Origin: VRUE01 sp963702955
GTDB taxonomy: Bacteria > Actinomycetota > Thermoleophilia > Solirubrobacterales > 70-9
Direction of reading: 5' to 3'
NCBI GenBank assembly: GCA_963702955.1
Contig: OY969774.1
Span: 1,178,001 to 1,242,000, forward strand
Length of the DNA: 64,000 nucleotides
Shown here piece by piece: positions 1 through 6,956 of the stretch. The notes under the pieces were generated by a model. That model ran no database searches. It was not told the origin of the DNA and worked only from the letters and a program-made list of their open reading frames with translations. The first letter of the stretch is position 1, and the number at the start of each line of letters is the position of its first letter. A program made the position numbers and the translations under genes.

Positions 1-1
1 C

Positions 2-301
2 TCCTCCGACCACGGGGCCGAGACGGTCGCCGCGGTGCTCTGCGGCCCAGACGGGGCGCCAGCCGAGGCCTCCGAGGCCCTGCTCTCGACCGAGTACGGC
101 GACGACGGCGTGCAGCGCCGGGCGACCCTGGAGATATGGCTCGACGACGACGAGGGGCAGCCGCTGCGCGGCGCCGGGACGCTGATCAGCGCCGCCGAGG
201 TGCGCCGGGAGGGGATGCGGACAGACGTTGCCTTCTTCCGCTGGTCGCTGGAGGGGCGCGAGGGGCTCGGCCACTACGAGATCGTCCGCTCCGATGGCTG
301 A
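2..301 (+). CDS. 3' end of an unrecognised gene (partial)
   Basis: The reading frame is open from the left edge of the window to TGA at 299-301, so the 5' end lies outside. About 99 residues are visible. They are acidic and hydrophilic, with short alternating hydrophobic stretches such as ATLEIWLDDD and DVAFFRWSL that suggest a small beta-rich domain. I recognise no family. The stop overlaps the start of the HAD gene at 294 by 8 bases, so the two are probably co-transcribed and translationally coupled. Confidence 0.6.
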   Translation, partial: SSDHGAETVAAVLCGPDGAPAEASEALLSTEYGDDGVQRRATLEIWLDDDEGQPLRGAGTLISAAEVRREGMRTDVAFFRWSLEGREGLGHYEIVRSDG

Positions 302-935
302 CGGCGCCCGCATTGAGGCCGTGATCTCCGACTTCGGCGGAGTGCTGACGACGCCGCTGGTCGAGTCGTTCATGGCCTTCCAGGACCAGACCGGGATCTC
401 GACCGAGGTCCTCGGCAAGGGGATGCAGGCGGCGACCGAGGCCAACGGCGACAACCCGCTGTTCGAAATGGAGCGGGGGGAGATCAGCGAGGTGGCGTTT
501 CTGGAGAAGCTGACCGACGCGCTCGAGCCGCTGCTCGGCCACCGGCCCGAGATGCATCGCTTCAAAGAGATCTACTTCGAGGCGCTCGACCCCAACCCGG
601 CGACGATCGAGCTGATGCGCGAGCTGAAGGCGGCCGGCTACCGGATGGCGATGCTGACCAACAACGTGCGCGAGTGGGAGCCGCTGTGGCGCCCGATGCT
701 TCCCGTCAACGAGATCTTCGAGACCGTCGTCGATTCCGGCTTCGTCGGCTGCCGCAAGCCCGAATCGCAGATCTACGCCCTCACCCTCGAACGGATCGGC
801 ATGCCGGCGGAGTCATGCCTGTTCGTCGACGACGTCCAGGTCAACTGCGAAGGCGCCGAAAAGGCGGGGATGACCGCCGTCCACTTCCGCGACACCGAGC
901 AGGCGATCGCCGAGATCCGTGCGGTGCTCGCCTGA
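294..935 (+). CDS. HAD-superfamily hydrolase
   Basis: A 213-residue cytoplasmic phosphatase-like protein of the haloacid dehalogenase superfamily. Motif I is VISDFGGVL with the nucleophile Asp13 (the DxGG variant common in YihX-like phosphatases), motif II is MLTNN near residue 122, the motif III lysine is in CRKPE near 155, and motif IV is LFVDDVQVN near 178. A helical cap region lies between motifs I and II. The frame is open back to a GTG at 228, but ATG 294 matches the family N-terminus and overlaps the upstream stop. The substrate cannot be told from sequence; sugar phosphates and 2-haloacids are typical of the family. Confidence 0.88.
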   Translation: MADGARIEAVISDFGGVLTTPLVESFMAFQDQTGISTEVLGKGMQAATEANGDNPLFEMERGEISEVAFLEKLTDALEPLLGHRPEMHRFKEIYFEALDPNPATIELMRELKAAGYRMAMLTNNVREWEPLWRPMLPVNEIFETVVDSGFVGCRKPESQIYALTLERIGMPAESCLFVDDVQVNCEGAEKAGMTAVHFRDTEQAIAEIRAVLA

Positions 936-1018
936 TCTCTGCACCTCCCTGCGCACTTGCTGGTGACTTGTGAACTTTCCTATGGCACTTCGGGGCGCCA
1001 GCGCGGACGATCCCTCCG

Positions 1019-1225
1019 GTGGGCGGCAACCTCGGGAGGAACCTTCGACGTGCGCGAGAGCAGCGCGCACTGACGCAGGAACAGGTTGCGGAACGCAGCG
1101 GCGTCCATGCCACCGAGGTCAGCCGGATCGAGGCGGGAAAGCGCGATCCGAAAGTCTCGACGCTGGAACGCCTGGCGGCGGCGGTCGAAGTCCAGCCAGG
1201 CGAGCTGCTCCGCGAGGACTCCTGA
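1019..1225 (+). CDS. small XRE-family helix-turn-helix regulator
   Basis: A 68-residue protein made of little more than a Cro/CI-type HTH domain: LRRAREQRALTQEQVAERSG, then a recognition helix in HATEVSRIEAGKRDP and the closing helix of the five-helix bundle. It starts at GTG 1019. Such one-domain XRE proteins bind DNA as dimers and often regulate neighbours or serve as antitoxins. No toxin-like partner is obvious. The next gene is convergent and only 5 bases away, so the two cannot form an operon. Confidence 0.85.
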   Translation: MGGNLGRNLRRAREQRALTQEQVAERSGVHATEVSRIEAGKRDPKVSTLERLAAAVEVQPGELLREDS

Positions 1226-1230
1226 TCTCC

Positions 1231-1497
1231 TTACTCCACAAGTAGGGCAAAGGCGCGAAGGGCCGCGGGCGTCGGCTCCACGACTTCGTCCTCGTCCCGG
1301 TAGTCGAACAGGCCAAACTGCCTGAGGTCGTCCGTCGCCTGGATAGCTGTCGCCATCTCCCTGCTGTCGTTCGGGTCGCCCACGATGCGCAGAGCGAGTT
1401 CGTTGACCGTCAGGCACTGGGGATGGAGTTCCACGGCCTCCTCGAAGATCGCTCGTGCGACCAGCGTGAGGTTGTACTTCGGTGGGTTTTGCGCCAT
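1231..1497 (-). CDS. hypothetical 88-residue protein
   Basis: An 88-residue acidic, mostly helical protein (N-terminus MAQNPPKYNLTLVARAIFEE, C-terminus AALRAFALLVE). No family recognised. The order of helices around LTVNELALRIVGD and TDDLRQFGLFDY is compatible with a small winged-helix or partner-binding fold, but I see no diagnostic motif. On the minus strand it lies downstream of a 19-codon small ORF (1654-1713) and a large stem-loop (1591-1638), so its expression may depend on that leader. It converges on the XRE gene. Confidence 0.6.
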   Translation of the reverse strand: MAQNPPKYNLTLVARAIFEEAVELHPQCLTVNELALRIVGDPNDSREMATAIQATDDLRQFGLFDYRDEDEVVEPTPAALRAFALLVE

Positions 1498-1590
1498 TGC
1501 TGACAGGGTAAGGCGCGCAAGATCGCTCGATTACTGCCGGTTTCGTCACTGATATGAGGTTGCGCCCGATTCCCGAAGGTGATAACCGGC

Positions 1591-1638
1591 GCACGAGCCG
1601 GGCGCTTGGCCGGACAGGCCGACAAGCCCGGCTCGTGC
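1591..1638 (-). other. 48-nt stem-loop between small ORF and 88-residue gene
   Basis: The arms GCACGAGCCGGG (1591-1602) and CCCGGCTCGTGC (1627-1638) are perfect inverted 12-mers. Inside them a second small GGCC/GGCC hairpin (1608-1611 with 1617-1620) can form. No T-run follows in either direction, so it is not a clean intrinsic terminator. On the minus strand it falls between the small ORF stop (1654) and the next gene start (1497), a position suited to an attenuator, an mRNA-stabilising hairpin or a repeat element. Confidence 0.55.
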
Positions 1639-1653
1639 GTTTGAGCTACGGAA

Positions 1654-1713
1654 TCAGCCGGACTTCCTGATGGACGCGACCGGCATGGTCGCGCTCGTCG
1701 CTGCGAGCTGCAT
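1654..1713 (-). CDS. 19-residue small ORF with strong Shine-Dalgarno (possible leader peptide)
   Basis: An ATG at 1713 on the minus strand is preceded by a very good ribosome-binding site, AAGGGGGTGA, about 4 bases upstream. The ORF encodes 19 residues ending VASIRKSG and stops with TGA at 1654. It is followed at once by the stem-loop at 1591-1638 and then the 88-residue gene. The strong SD for so short an ORF argues that it is translated, as a leader peptide that senses translation or as a small protein in its own right. I know of no family for the peptide, and codon statistics are meaningless at this length. Confidence 0.4.
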   Translation of the reverse strand: MQLAATSATMPVASIRKSG

Positions 1714-1795
1714 ATCTTCACCCCCTTCCCTTTAACTAAGGAAAGTCGGAGTAAAGACGACTTGCTCTGCATTGTGGAACGACATCGGTATTTCT

Positions 1796-1809
1796 TAGGA
1801 AACTTCCTA
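1796..1809. promoter_or_regulatory. operator-like palindrome upstream of tandem winged-helix gene
   Basis: TAGGAA-AC-TTCCTA is an inverted repeat with 6-bp arms in an AT-richer intergenic stretch (1714-1853) that separates the small ORF (minus) from the winged-helix gene (plus). A related half-site, CTAAGGAAAGT, lies at 1736-1746. The layout suggests a divergent promoter region autoregulated by the downstream DNA-binding protein. The site is seen directly; the regulatory role is inferred. Confidence 0.4.
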
Positions 1810-1853
1810 GAATGCGCTCAGCCTGCTCAAAAGCACTCGAGAGGAATCACGCA

Positions 1854-3095
1854 GTGGCGAGAGTCAAAGTCAACGCCAAATCTCAGCTGGAATACCTGCG
1901 GCGGCTGTCCGTCGTGTGGGCCTTCCCACTCCGGCTGAAGATCGTCACCGAGCTTTATCTGCGCGAAATGAGCCCGAAGCAGTTCTTCGAGGAGTTCGGC
2001 GGCGGCTCCATCTCACGGGTCGACAAGCACTTCAAGAAGCTCGCCGAGCACGGCTGGCTTAGATACGTACGGAGCGAGGGACCGGGAGGTGGCCGCCGCG
2101 GCGCAGAAGAGCACTTCTACCGGGCGACCGAGCTTGCGGTCTTCGACGGCGAGACCTGGACGCTTGTGCCGTACTCCATGCGGGTCGCGATCAGCTGGAC
2201 GACCTTCAAGCAACTGGCAGAGCGGATCAGGCACGCGCTGGGGGCGAAAACCCTGACCGCAAGGACCGGCAGCCACCTCGGCTGGATGACCATTGCTCTC
2301 GATCGACGCGGCTGGGAGCGGGTCATCGCCGCCGTCAACGAGCTGTTCGAGTCGATCTTCGAAGAGCAGGACGATGCCAAACTCCGCATCCGGCACTCCG
2401 GGGAGCAGGCCGTGCCGGCGACCGTCGGACTGGCCGTGTTCGAGTCGCCGAGCGCTAGGGGCGACAAGCCAACCATGCCCGGCCTGGTCCGCGTCTCCGA
2501 GGAGTGCCCGGTTCCCTTCACGCTGCGGGTCTCCAAAGCGATCGCGGACGAGCTATGCCTGAAGATCGTCGAGGAGGCGAACCTGCGGGAGATAAGTGTG
2601 CCGCTGTTCCATGCCGAGCTCGGCGGCGACACGCTCGCCGGCATCCGCCGCCGCTTCAAGATGGCAGAGCGTGTCGGCTGGCTGAAGCGGGTCGGCAATA
2701 AGACGGGAGGGAGGCGGCGGGGGGCCACCGAGCACTTTTACAAGGCGACCGGTCCGGCGATCTTCGACGAGGAAGACTGGGCCAAATTGCCGCCCTCGAT
2801 CGAGCCGCCCGCGAGCTGGACGACCTTCATCCAGCTTGGGGAGAAGGTGAAGGACTCAATCGTGGCCGGAACGTTCGAGGCCCGCTTGGACGACCACTTC
2901 AGCTGGTCGCTCCTCCGCCTCGACCAGCAGGGCTGGGAGAAAGTGACCGCCGCGATTGACGTGCTGCTCGCGCTGATCTTCGAAGAGTGGGAGGCCGCCG
3001 AAGCCCGCATTGCCAACTCGGACGAGGCGGCGATCGCTACGACGGTCGCACTGGCCGCATTTGAATCGCCGAGGAAGGTTGCCAGGGAACCGTGA
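1854..3095 (+). CDS. tandem-duplicated winged-helix DNA-binding protein
   Basis: A 413-residue protein made of two homologous halves, roughly residues 5-205 and 212-405. Paired landmarks are GRRGAEEHFYRAT / GRRRGATEHFYKAT, SWTTFKQLAERI / SWTTFIQLGEKV, GWERVIAAVNELFESIFEE / GWEKVTAAIDVLLALIFEE and ATVGLAVFESP / TTVALAAFESP. Each half starts with an ArsR/PadR-like winged helix (a wing rich in G and R) followed by a helical domain. The chain could act as a single-chain pseudo-dimer. I prefer GTG 1854, which has GAGAGGA 7 bases upstream, over ATG 1812, which overlaps the operator-like palindrome. The effector and targets are unknown. Confidence 0.72.
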   Translation: MARVKVNAKSQLEYLRRLSVVWAFPLRLKIVTELYLREMSPKQFFEEFGGGSISRVDKHFKKLAEHGWLRYVRSEGPGGGRRGAEEHFYRATELAVFDGETWTLVPYSMRVAISWTTFKQLAERIRHALGAKTLTARTGSHLGWMTIALDRRGWERVIAAVNELFESIFEEQDDAKLRIRHSGEQAVPATVGLAVFESPSARGDKPTMPGLVRVSEECPVPFTLRVSKAIADELCLKIVEEANLREISVPLFHAELGGDTLAGIRRRFKMAERVGWLKRVGNKTGGRRRGATEHFYKATGPAIFDEEDWAKLPPSIEPPASWTTFIQLGEKVKDSIVAGTFEARLDDHFSWSLLRLDQQGWEKVTAAIDVLLALIFEEWEAAEARIANSDEAAIATTVALAAFESPRKVAREP

Positions 3096-3133
3096 GGCGC
3101 TGGGCGGATTGCGTCGCGTGGAAGAGGTGAAAC

Positions 3134-3290
3134 GACCCCGAAGGGGTCATAGGGTTCTTACCAAGGCCGGGACCGCGTGGTTTCATCCCGAGAATCGAAC
3201 CTCCCATATCGACTCGGGGGAACCTACCCGGCCTTCGCGCAGGATGAGGGGTGGGTGGGCTGCCGGGACTGGGCACCCGCCCGCCCCTCA
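3134..3290. other. run of stable stem-loops; possible structured RNA
   Basis: Bases 3096-3432 hold no gene but carry three consecutive hairpins. The first is GACCCC/GGGGTC at 3134-3148, which forms a UUCG-type loop on the minus strand. The second spans 3163-3235, with a 9-bp outer stem AAGGCCGGG/CCCGGCCTT and an inner stem of 12 bp (3179-3192 with 3213-3224, broken by a 2-nt bulge). The third spans 3245-3290 with TGAGGGG/CCCCTCA. A terminator follows at 3391. This could be a small RNA of about 300 nt or a long structured 3' UTR. I could not match it to tRNA, tmRNA, SRP RNA or a riboswitch I know. Confidence 0.4.
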
Positions 3291-3390
3291 CCTGTCCTTT
3301 CACAACTCACTGCTGGCAGGAAAGCCGCCGCGACACAACTACACTGGTGATCGCTTCTCAAGCGCGCCGCGGTTTTAGCCAACCCCTCTC

Positions 3391-3414
3391 AAGACCCGCT
3401 CAGGCGGGTCTTTT
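3391..3414 (+). terminator. intrinsic terminator
   Basis: AAGACCCGC (3391-3399), loop TCAG, GCGGGTCTT (3404-3412), followed by TT: a GC-rich 9-bp stem with a T-tract (TCTTTTC) on the plus strand. It would end transcripts of the winged-helix gene or of any plus-strand RNA in 3096-3390, and it protects the convergent gene that ends at 3433. Confidence 0.8.
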
Positions 3415-3432
3415 CACGCCCGCCTGCTGCTG

Positions 3433-3888
3433 CTAGTTCTCGGAGCCGGCTCGGTCCCAGATGTAGAGGTCTACGGCCTCTACGGCCAGCTCCATCAGGC
3501 GGGGCTGGGAAAGCATTTCTAGGACGAGTTCGAGGGCGTCGTCCTCGGTGACGCCGGCGTCGACCGCCTCCTCGCCGCGGAAGCCGGCGGCGAGTTTCAG
3601 CGCCTCGCGGCGGTTCTCGCCGAGCGAGTCGAAGGCGCCCATGAGGAAGTCACGGTTGGGCAGCGGCTGGCCGATCTCGAGCGAGCCGTGCCAGGCGGCG
3701 AGCATCGAGATGTCGTGCTCGTCGAGCTCGGAGAGCGCTTTCGCGTAGTGGACCTCGAGTTCGTGGTCGGGGATCTCGTCGACCCAGGCACGAACCGCCT
3801 CGCCGAGCAGCTGGCGACGGGCCTCGCGGCCGATCGAGTCGGAGATCGCGCGGATCGCGTCGGCGGGGTCTACGAAGCAGAGGGCCAT
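3433..3888 (-). CDS. hypothetical 151-residue helical protein
   Basis: A 151-residue acidic protein starting at ATG 3888 (MALCFVDPADAIRAISDSIG). It is predicted mostly helical, with no signal peptide or membrane segment. The middle (ELDEHDISMLAAWHGSLEIG) and the C-terminal helices (LELVLEMLSQPRLMELAVEAVDLYIW) are compatible with a repeat-like helical bundle. I recognise no family. It is divergent from the AddB-like gene, with a palindrome in the shared 86-bp region. Confidence 0.65.
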   Translation of the reverse strand: MALCFVDPADAIRAISDSIGREARRQLLGEAVRAWVDEIPDHELEVHYAKALSELDEHDISMLAAWHGSLEIGQPLPNRDFLMGAFDSLGENRREALKLAAGFRGEEAVDAGVTEDDALELVLEMLSQPRLMELAVEAVDLYIWDRAGSEN

Positions 3889-3943
3889 TCGCAGGGCCCA
3901 ATCTAGAGGGGCCGGAAGACGGCAAAGCTGCGTCTGGCACGCC

Positions 3944-3970
3944 GGGGGCGAACCTATGCTGGTTCGCCCC
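3944..3970. promoter_or_regulatory. palindrome in the addB-side promoter region
   Basis: GGGGCGAACC (3945-3954) and GGTTCGCCCC (3961-3970) are perfect 10-bp inverted arms around TATGCT, ending 4 bases before the AddB-like start codon at 3975. The half-sites contain CGAAC/GTTCG as in actinobacterial LexA boxes, but the spacing between them is 8 instead of 4, so this is not a canonical SOS box. It could be an operator or a 5' UTR hairpin that controls the recombination genes. Confidence 0.45.
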
Positions 3971-3974
3971 GCCG

Positions 3975-6956
3975 ATGCCGCTGAAACTGATCCACGGACC
4001 CCCGAACTCCGGCCGCGCCGGCCGGATCCAGGCGCTCTTCCGCGCGGCGCTCGACCGCGACCCGGTGCTCGTCCTCCCCACCCTCGACGACGTCTTCCGC
4101 TTCCAGCGCGGGCTCTGCGCGGAGGGCGCGATCCTCGGCGGCTCGGTGCTGACCTTCGCCGAGCTGTTCCGCGAGGTCGGGCGAGCGACCGGGGCGACGG
4201 CGGGGGCCGAGCTGACGCCGGCCCAGCGCCTGGGCGCCGTCTCGGCGGGGATCGCCTCGCGGCGCGGCGGGCTCGGCCCGCTGCGGCGCTCGGCCGCGCG
4301 GCCCGGCTTCGCGATCCCCTTCGAGCGCCTGCTCGGCGAGCTGCAGGGCGCCGGGCTCGACCCGGGCGCGCTCGGCTCCGGCGCGCAGACGCTCGCCTCC
4401 TCGGCCTACCTCGCCGACCTGACGGAGCTGTTCGCCGCCTACGCCGAGGTCCGCGACCGCCTCGGCGCGCGCGACGCCTTCGACGCCGAGCGGGCGACGA
4501 TCGAGGCGCTGGGCGCGGCGCCGGCGGCCTGGCGGGAGCGCCCGGTCTTCCTCTACGAGCCGGGCGAGCCGACCGGCAACCAGCGGCGGCTGCTGGAGGC
4601 GCTGAGCGCGGCGGCCGAGGTCACGGTCGCCGTCCCCTTCGAGGAGGGGAGCGCGGCGCTGGCGGCGCGGCGGCCGCTGGTCGAGACCCTGCGCGAGATC
4701 GCGACCGCCGAGGAGCCGCTGAGCGCCCCGGCGGAGCCCGGCGCCTTCGGCGTCGACCCGCTGCTGGCCCACCTGCAGCGCGAGCTCGGCCGCGCCGCGC
4801 CGGCGCGGGCGCGGCCGAACGGGGCGCTGACGCTGCTGCGCTCGGCCGGCGCGCGCAGCGAGGCCGAGGCGATCGGAGCCGAGGCGGCGAAGCTGATCGA
4901 CTCCGGCGCCGACTCGGCCGGTATCGCGATCGCGGTCCGCGACCCGGTGCGGCGCGGGCCGCTGCTCGCCTCGGTGCTCGATTCCTACGGGATCGCCGTC
5001 GCGCTGGAGGCCGAGCTGCCGGTCGCCGCCACCTCGGTCGGCGGGACGCTGATCGCGCTGCTCGAAGCCGAGCTCGGCGTCGGCCGCGCGGGCGACCTGC
5101 TGCGCTTCCTGCGCGGGCCGTCCGGCATCGCGCCGGCCCAGGTCGACTGGTTCGAGCGCGCCGTGCGCCGGCGCCGCGCGCAGAGCGCCGCCGCGGCGCT
5201 GGAGCTGTGGGAGGAGCGGCACGAGCGCCTCCCCGGCGACCTCGAGCGCGTCCGGCGCGCCGTCGCGGAGGGACCGGCGGCGCTGGCCGCCGCCGTCGCC
5301 CGGCTGGCGGCGACGATGGCCTCGCGACCGCTGCGCGGCGAGGAGGACGGGCCGGCGCCCGGGCGCGGCGACGGCCTCGAGCTGCGCGCCGCGGCGGCGA
5401 TCTCCGGCGCGCTCGGCGATCTCGCCGAGCTGCCCGGCCTGGCCCCGCCCCCGGCCGAGCTGGCGACGACGCTGCGCGAGCTCCGCTTCGACGCCTGGAG
5501 CGGGCCGGTCGAGGGACGGGTGCGGATCGCCAGCCCCTACCGGCTGCGCGCCTCGCGCTTCGAGCACGCCTTCGTCGCCTCGCTGCAGGACGGCGAGTTC
5601 CCGCGCCGCGACCGCGGCGAGGACCCGTTCCTCTCCGAAGCGCAGCGGCTGGCGCTCGGCCTCGAGCCGCGCCGCGACCCCGACGCCGAGGAGCGCTACC
5701 TCTTCCACGCCTGCCTGGCGCTGCCGAGCAGGCGCCTCTTCCTCTCCTACCGCGACAGCGACGAGGACGGCGTCGCCGAGCCCCGCTCGCCCTTCCTCGA
5801 CGACGTCCGCCGCCTGCTCGACCCGGCGCCGCCCGGCGACGGCGAGGCCGACCCGGTCGAGGGGGAGCTGACGATCGTCCGCGACCTCACCCGCGTGCGC
5901 CTGCCGCGGCACCTGGCCGCCTCGGAGGCCGAGCTGGCGCGGGCGCGAACCGCCGAGGCCGCCGCCCGCGCGCCCGGCCCGATCGCCAACCCGGCGGTGC
6001 TCGAGGCGCTCTCCTCGGTGCCCGCCTACGGCGGCACGACGCTGGAGGGGTTCGACGTCTGCTCCTACCGCTGGTTCGTCGCGCACGAGCTCGACCCGCA
6101 GCCGCTCGACCCGACCCCCGACCCGCTCGTCCAGGGAGGCCTGATGCACGGCGTGCTCGAGCGCCTCTACCGCGAGCGGCCCGGCGGCGACCCCCTCCCC
6201 CGGCCCGGCTCGCTCGGCGCCTGGAACGAGCGCGCCCGCCGGCTCGTCGCCGAGCTGGCGCAGGAGCGCGGCCTCGGCGCCCACCCGGCCGAGCGGGCGA
6301 TCGTCCGCCGCGTCGAGGGCCTGCTGACCCGCTTCCTCGCCGACGAGGCGGCGCGGGCCTCGGCGGGCTTCGAGCCGTGGCTGCTCGAGGCGGCCTTCGG
6401 CGAGCAGGAGGAGGCCGAGAAGCCGGCGCTGGAGATCGACGGCTGGGCCCTGCACGGGGCGATCGACCGGGTCGACCGCGACGGCGCCGGGCGGGCGATC
6501 GTCCTCGACTACAAGCTCTCGCGCACGGTCACGCCGCTGGGCAAGTTCGAGGAGCAGGCGAAGCTGCAGCTGCAGCTCTACCTGATCGCGGTCGCCGAGC
6601 ACTGGGGAGCGGACGCGGTCGGCGGCCTCTACCACCCGCTGCGCGGCACTTCGAAGGACTCCCGCCGCCCGCGCGGGGCGGTGCTCGACGACGCCGCGGA
6701 GGAGCTGGCGGCCTACCGGCTCTACCCCAAAGACGTGATCGACCGCGAGGGCTTCGAGCGAATGCTGGACGACGCCCGCGCGCGCGCCGGCGAGATCGTC
6801 GCCCGCATGCGCCGTGGCGAGATCCGCCGCGACCCCGGGCCGCGCCGCGGCCTGCGCGGGCACGACATCTGCCCCTCCTTCTGCGACTTCGCCCCGATCT
6901 GCCGCCGCGACCGCACCCCGGCCGAGGCCGAGGACGGCGAATGGGAGGAGCGGTGA
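3975..6956 (+). CDS. AddB-like recombination nuclease/helicase subunit
   Basis: A 993-residue protein that pairs with the helicase-nuclease encoded next. Residues 5-18 (LIHGPPNSGRAGRI) resemble a Walker A site in which Lys is replaced by Arg, so its ATPase may be inactive. The C-terminus is a RecB-type PD-(D/E)XK nuclease: GAIDRVDR near 828, LDYK near 844-847 and a Q-rich helix QLQLYL. An iron-sulphur staple is indicated by Cys near 694 (FDVCSYRWF) and CPSFCDFAPIC near 965-975, as in AddB and Cas4-like nucleases. The expected role is double-strand-break end processing. The stop overlaps the next start by GTGA. An AdnA/AdnB assignment is the main alternative. Confidence 0.82.
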   Translation: MPLKLIHGPPNSGRAGRIQALFRAALDRDPVLVLPTLDDVFRFQRGLCAEGAILGGSVLTFAELFREVGRATGATAGAELTPAQRLGAVSAGIASRRGGLGPLRRSAARPGFAIPFERLLGELQGAGLDPGALGSGAQTLASSAYLADLTELFAAYAEVRDRLGARDAFDAERATIEALGAAPAAWRERPVFLYEPGEPTGNQRRLLEALSAAAEVTVAVPFEEGSAALAARRPLVETLREIATAEEPLSAPAEPGAFGVDPLLAHLQRELGRAAPARARPNGALTLLRSAGARSEAEAIGAEAAKLIDSGADSAGIAIAVRDPVRRGPLLASVLDSYGIAVALEAELPVAATSVGGTLIALLEAELGVGRAGDLLRFLRGPSGIAPAQVDWFERAVRRRRAQSAAAALELWEERHERLPGDLERVRRAVAEGPAALAAAVARLAATMASRPLRGEEDGPAPGRGDGLELRAAAAISGALGDLAELPGLAPPPAELATTLRELRFDAWSGPVEGRVRIASPYRLRASRFEHAFVASLQDGEFPRRDRGEDPFLSEAQRLALGLEPRRDPDAEERYLFHACLALPSRRLFLSYRDSDEDGVAEPRSPFLDDVRRLLDPAPPGDGEADPVEGELTIVRDLTRVRLPRHLAASEAELARARTAEAAARAPGPIANPAVLEALSSVPAYGGTTLEGFDVCSYRWFVAHELDPQPLDPTPDPLVQGGLMHGVLERLYRERPGGDPLPRPGSLGAWNERARRLVAELAQERGLGAHPAERAIVRRVEGLLTRFLADEAARASAGFEPWLLEAAFGEQEEAEKPALEIDGWALHGAIDRVDRDGAGRAIVLDYKLSRTVTPLGKFEEQAKLQLQLYLIAVAEHWGADAVGGLYHPLRGTSKDSRRPRGAVLDDAAEELAAYRLYPKDVIDREGFERMLDDARARAGEIVARMRRGEIRRDPGPRRGLRGHDICPSFCDFAPICRRDRTPAEAEDGEWEER

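Noticed and set aside
3181..3236. T-loop-like GGTTCGATTC on the minus strand within a stem that could be an acceptor, suggesting tRNA or tmRNA
   Set aside because: The would-be T stem mispairs at two or more positions and no D or anticodon arm fits. It reads better as a long hairpin.
3944..3970. LexA (SOS) box upstream of the AddB-like gene
   Set aside because: The half-sites are right but the spacing is 8 instead of 4, so I list it only as a palindrome.
3954..6863. A 969-codon open frame antisense to the AddB-like gene
   Set aside because: It is a shadow of a GC-saturated real gene: low-complexity R/A/G/L content, no motif and no plausible start context.
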